From contig DAHXNO010000077.1 in NCBI GenBank assembly GCA_027365345.1, positions 1-35,416 on the forward strand: a stretch of DNA of 35,416 nucleotides, written 5' to 3'. Both the position numbers and the translations under genes were made by a program. Positions 32,602 to 35,416 of the stretch are shown here, piece by piece (within the stretch, counting starts at the first letter, position 1; the number at the start of each line of letters is the position of its first letter). This DNA is from Granulicella sp. (GTDB taxonomy: Bacteria; Acidobacteriota; Terriglobia; Terriglobales; Acidobacteriaceae). The notes beneath the pieces are model-generated. The model did no database searches and had not been told where the DNA came from. It worked only from the letters and a program-made list of their open reading frames with translations.

Positions 32602-35391
32602 TTACAACAACTCCCCCACCACATCCTTGGCCCCGGCCAGCGCCGCGTCCAGCCCGGCAGCATCGCTTCCACCAGCCTCGGCCAGGTCCGGCCTTCCACC
32701 GCCCTTGCCGCCGACCTTGGCCGCAATCGCGCCCACAATCTTGCCCGCCTGCACCCTCCCGGTCAGGTCCTTGCTCACGCCCACAATCAGGTTCACTCGC
32801 CCCTCCGCATTGGCCGCGCCCAGCACCACCACGCCGCTGCCCAGCTTTCCGCGCAGCTCATCCACCAGGTTCCGCATCTGCGCCTTTGCCTCTGGCGAAG
32901 CCCCCAGCGCATCCACCCTCTGCGCCAGCACCTTCACTCCCTTCACCTCCACGGCCAAAGCTACCCCATCGGCCGCGGCCGCGCTGGCAGACTTCATCCG
33001 CAACCCCTCCAGTTCCTTGCGCAGCCTCCTCATCTCCTCCTCCAGGGCGTTTATCCTGGCCCGCAGAGCTTCGCCACTCACCTCACCCCCACCCACAAAC
33101 TGGCCCGCCGCCCTCGCTACCTCCGCATCCCGCCGGAACACGCCCAGTGCTCCCATCCCGGTCACAGCCTCCACCCGGCGCACCCCACTGGCCACGGCCC
33201 CTTCGCCCAGTAGCTTCAACACCCCAATCTCTCCGGTCGCCCCGGTATGCGTTCCTCCGCACAGCTCCGTGGAAAAGTCTCCAATCTTCACCACCCTCAC
33301 CTTGTCTCCATACTTCTCGCCAAACAGGGCCATGGCTCCCAGCTCATGCACCGCCACATCAATCGGCACATCCACCAGCGTCTCCACCGGGGTATTCTTC
33401 AGCACCTGCGCATTCACCATGCTTTCAATCTCTTCCATCTCCTGCTCGGCCACGCCGGTAAAGTGGCTAAAGTCGAATCGCAACCGCGTCCGGTCATTCA
33501 ACGAACCCGCCTGCTTCACATGCGTACCCAGTACCTGCCGCAAAGCCGCATGCAGCAGATGCGTTCCAGTATGGTTGCGCATCACAGCCTGACGAACGGC
33601 CGGGTCTACCACCGCATCCACCAGATCGCCCACCGCCAGGGTCTGCTTCGCCACCACCTGATGCGCATACACCCCCTGCACCGGCTTCCTGCACCCGCGC
33701 ACCTCAGCCACCACGGACTGGTGATCGCTCGCATAAAACCAGCCCACATCTCCCACCTGTCCACCGGAATCCGCATAGAAGCTCGTAGCATCCAGCACCA
33801 CCTCGCCCGCCTCGCCGGCGCCGAGCGCAGGCACGCCCACGCCATCCTTCACCAACGCCAGCACCTTGGCGCCCTCCACCCGCAGCGACGTGTACCCCTC
33901 AAACTCCGTCTTCGCCAGCTCCCTGTAGACCGGCGCGGCCGTCTTCTGCGACCCACCCTTCCAGGAGGCCCGCGCCCGCGCCTGCTCCTCTTCTTTGGCC
34001 CGGTCAAATCCGGCTGTATCAAAATCCAGGCCGGCATCTCTCGCCGCATCCACCATAAAGTCCAGCGGCAGGCCAAAGGTCTCGTAGAGGTGGAAGCCCT
34101 CCCGCCCCTCGATCCTCAGCCCCTTCTCAACCTCCTGCTCTGCGGAAGCGCTCCCGGCCTCACCCGCCATCCCAGCCGCGGCCAGCCGTTTCGCGGCGAT
34201 AAGCTGGTCCAGTTGTCCAGATCCAATCTCCATCACCCGTGCAAACTGCTCTTCCTCCGCCAGCACCACCTTGGCAACCCGCTCCGCGCTCTCCTTCAGC
34301 TCGGGATACGCAGACTGCATCTCATCGCGAACCGCCCCCACCATGGCGTGCAGAAACGGCTTCTCCTGCCCCAGCAGCCGCCCATGCCGAATGCCGCGGC
34401 GCAGAATCTTGCGCAGCACATAGCCTCGTCCGTCGTTCCCCGGCATCACCCCATCGGAGATCAGGAACGTCGCCGCCCGCGCGTGGTCGGCGATAATCCG
34501 CAGCGACGCGGCGCCCTTCTCGTCGCTCACCGCCAGTTCCCCGATCCGCTCGCTGGCCAACCCACCTCCGCCAAACTCCACCAGATCCGCGGCTCTTTGG
34601 ATCAGCGGCGTAAACAGATCGCTCTCGTAGTTGCTCAGCTTGCCTTGCAACACGCATGCCACCCGCTCCAATCCCATCCCTGTATCAATGGAGGGCTTGG
34701 GCAGCGGCGTCAGCACTCCATCGCTGCTGCGGTCAAACTGCATGAACACCAGGTTCCAGATCTCCATATAGCGCTGATCGTCCTCGGGAAAAGGACGGTC
34801 CTCTCCAGTCTCGCTGGCCTCCAACCCCAGGTCGATGAAGATCTCCGAACACGGGCCGCACGGGCCCGTATCGCCCATCTGCCAGAAGTTGTCTTTCATC
34901 CCCATGGCGAAGATGCGCTCCTTGGGAACGCCCACCTCCATCCACAACCGCTCGGCCTCGTCGTCCCGTGGCACCGCCCCAACCCCTTCAAACACGGTCA
35001 CATACAGCCTGTCCTTGTCGATCCCGAACCACTCCGGGCTGGTCAGCAGCTCCCAGGCAAAGGCGATCGCATCCTTCTTGAAATAATCGCCAAAGCTGAA
35101 GTTTCCCAGCATCTCAAAGAAGGTATGGTGCCGCCGCGTAAATCCCACATTCTCCAGGTCATTATGTTTACCCCCGGCGCGTACGCACTTCTGGCTGCTC
35201 GCGGCCCGGCAGTACTCCCGCGTCTCCGCTCCCAGAAAGACGTCTTTGAACTGATTCATCCCCGCATTGGTAAACAACAGCGTCGGATCGTTAGCCGGCT
35301 TCAAGCTGGACGAATGCACCCTGCGATGACCTTTGCCCTCGAAAAACCTCAAAAACTCTTCCCGAATCTCATTCCCTGACAAGTAGCGCAT
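32602..35391 (-). CDS. alaS: Alanyl-tRNA synthetase
   Basis: Complete 929-residue class II synthetase that charges tRNA-Ala. It opens with [20 protein letters not shown] and has motif 1 ([15 protein letters not shown]), motif 2 ([20 protein letters not shown]) and motif 3 ([15 protein letters not shown]) of the catalytic core. [12 protein letters not shown] binds the adenylate site. The editing domain carries the zinc residues [11 protein letters not shown] and CGGTHTG. The C-Ala domain ends in [15 protein letters not shown] short Ala/Gly/Glu-rich insert (around [20 protein letters not shown]) sits between the tRNA-recognition and editing parts. The ATG at 35391 lies 25 bases from the window end, so its promoter is outside. 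The amidase gene follows. Confidence 0.97.
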   Translation of the reverse strand: MRYLSGNEIREEFLRFFEGKGHRRVHSSSLKPANDPTLLFTNAGMNQFKDVFLGAETREYCRAASSQKCVRAGGKHNDLENVGFTRRHHTFFEMLGNFSFGDYFKKDAIAFAWELLTSPEWFGIDKDRLYVTVFEGVGAVPRDDEAERLWMEVGVPKERIFAMGMKDNFWQMGDTGPCGPCSEIFIDLGLEASETGEDRPFPEDDQRYMEIWNLVFMQFDRSSDGVLTPLPKPSIDTGMGLERVACVLQGKLSNYESDLFTPLIQRAADLVEFGGGGLASERIGELAVSDEKGAASLRIIADHARAATFLISDGVMPGNDGRGYVLRKILRRGIRHGRLLGQEKPFLHAMVGAVRDEMQSAYPELKESAERVAKVVLAEEEQFARVMEIGSGQLDQLIAAKRLAAAGMAGEAGSASAEQEVEKGLRIEGREGFHLYETFGLPLDFMVDAARDAGLDFDTAGFDRAKEEEQARARASWKGGSQKTAAPVYRELAKTEFEGYTSLRVEGAKVLALVKDGVGVPALGAGEAGEVVLDATSFYADSGGQVGDVGWFYASDHQSVVAEVRGCRKPVQGVYAHQVVAKQTLAVGDLVDAVVDPAVRQAVMRNHTGTHLLHAALRQVLGTHVKQAGSLNDRTRLRFDFSHFTGVAEQEMEEIESMVNAQVLKNTPVETLVDVPIDVAVHELGAMALFGEKYGDKVRVVKIGDFSTELCGGTHTGATGEIGVLKLLGEGAVASGVRRVEAVTGMGALGVFRRDAEVARAAGQFVGGGEVSGEALRARINALEEEMRRLRKELEGLRMKSASAAAADGVALAVEVKGVKVLAQRVDALGASPEAKAQMRNLVDELRGKLGSGVVVLGAANAEGRVNLIVGVSKDLTGRVQAGKIVGAIAAKVGGKGGGRPDLAEAGGSDAAGLDAALAGAKDVVGELL

Positions 35392-35416
35392 AGATTTTTT
35401 CAGTCTATCAGCGCCC

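Noticed and set aside
33247-35379. A 710-codon forward open frame opposite alaS
   Set aside because: It mirrors alaS codon for codon, has His/Gln/Arg-rich composition and no family motif; it is a high-GC antisense artefact.
1-35416. CRISPR arrays, IS elements, integrases, tRNA or rRNA genes
   Set aside because: No regularly spaced repeats, transposase motifs, terminal inverted repeats or tRNA T-loop pattern with a matching acceptor stem were seen by eye; covariance-model search was not possible.

Overview
This is a high-GC, gene-dense bacterial chromosomal window with no phage, IS element, CRISPR array, rRNA or tRNA that I could recognise. The gene set (secreted glycoside hydrolases of families GH13, GH65 and GH38, GlgE, a short Crp/Fnr regulator, a two-domain ALDH16, DUF2252, MurB and AlaS), together with the codon use, suggests a soil Acidobacteriota, probably Acidobacteriaceae/Terriglobia. 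That placement is inferred from gene content, not from a marker-gene search.

Layout. (1) 1-7508: an alpha-glucan/trehalose block. It holds the 3' part of glgE, a decayed 5' copy of an alpha-glucosidase gene, a reverse-strand cation/proton antiporter, the intact secreted GH13 alpha-glucosidase, and a secreted GH65 enzyme resembling acid trehalase. (2) 7578-13688, reverse strand: hemD, a large secreted GH38 alpha-mannosidase with a clear intrinsic terminator, and a DUF2252 protein. (3) 14189-18597, forward: a Crp/Fnr regulator, then deoC and an ALDH16-type aldehyde dehydrogenase, which together look like a deoxyribose-phosphate to acetaldehyde to acetate route. (4) 18712-21221, reverse: a CorC/HlyC CBS protein coupled by a 4-base overlap to an orphan DppB-type permease. 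(5) 21681-24552, reverse: thrC-thrB-trxA. (6) 24540-27022, forward: modABC for molybdate uptake, whose first gene overlaps thrC head to head by 13 bases. (7) 27130-29952: murB (reverse), then a bacilliredoxin and a catalytically degenerate NtrC-like regulator (both forward). (8) 30060-35391, reverse: alaS followed by a large AMIN-amidase_3 cell-wall hydrolase.

Most of the window is ordinary housekeeping or catabolic content. The observations most worth a second look are the gene relic interrupted by the antiporter, the divergent thrC/modA start codons inside each other's reading frame, the NtrC-like protein that has lost every ATPase motif but kept its Fis-type DNA-binding helix, and the deoC-ALDH16 pair. 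I found no convincing previously undescribed system.
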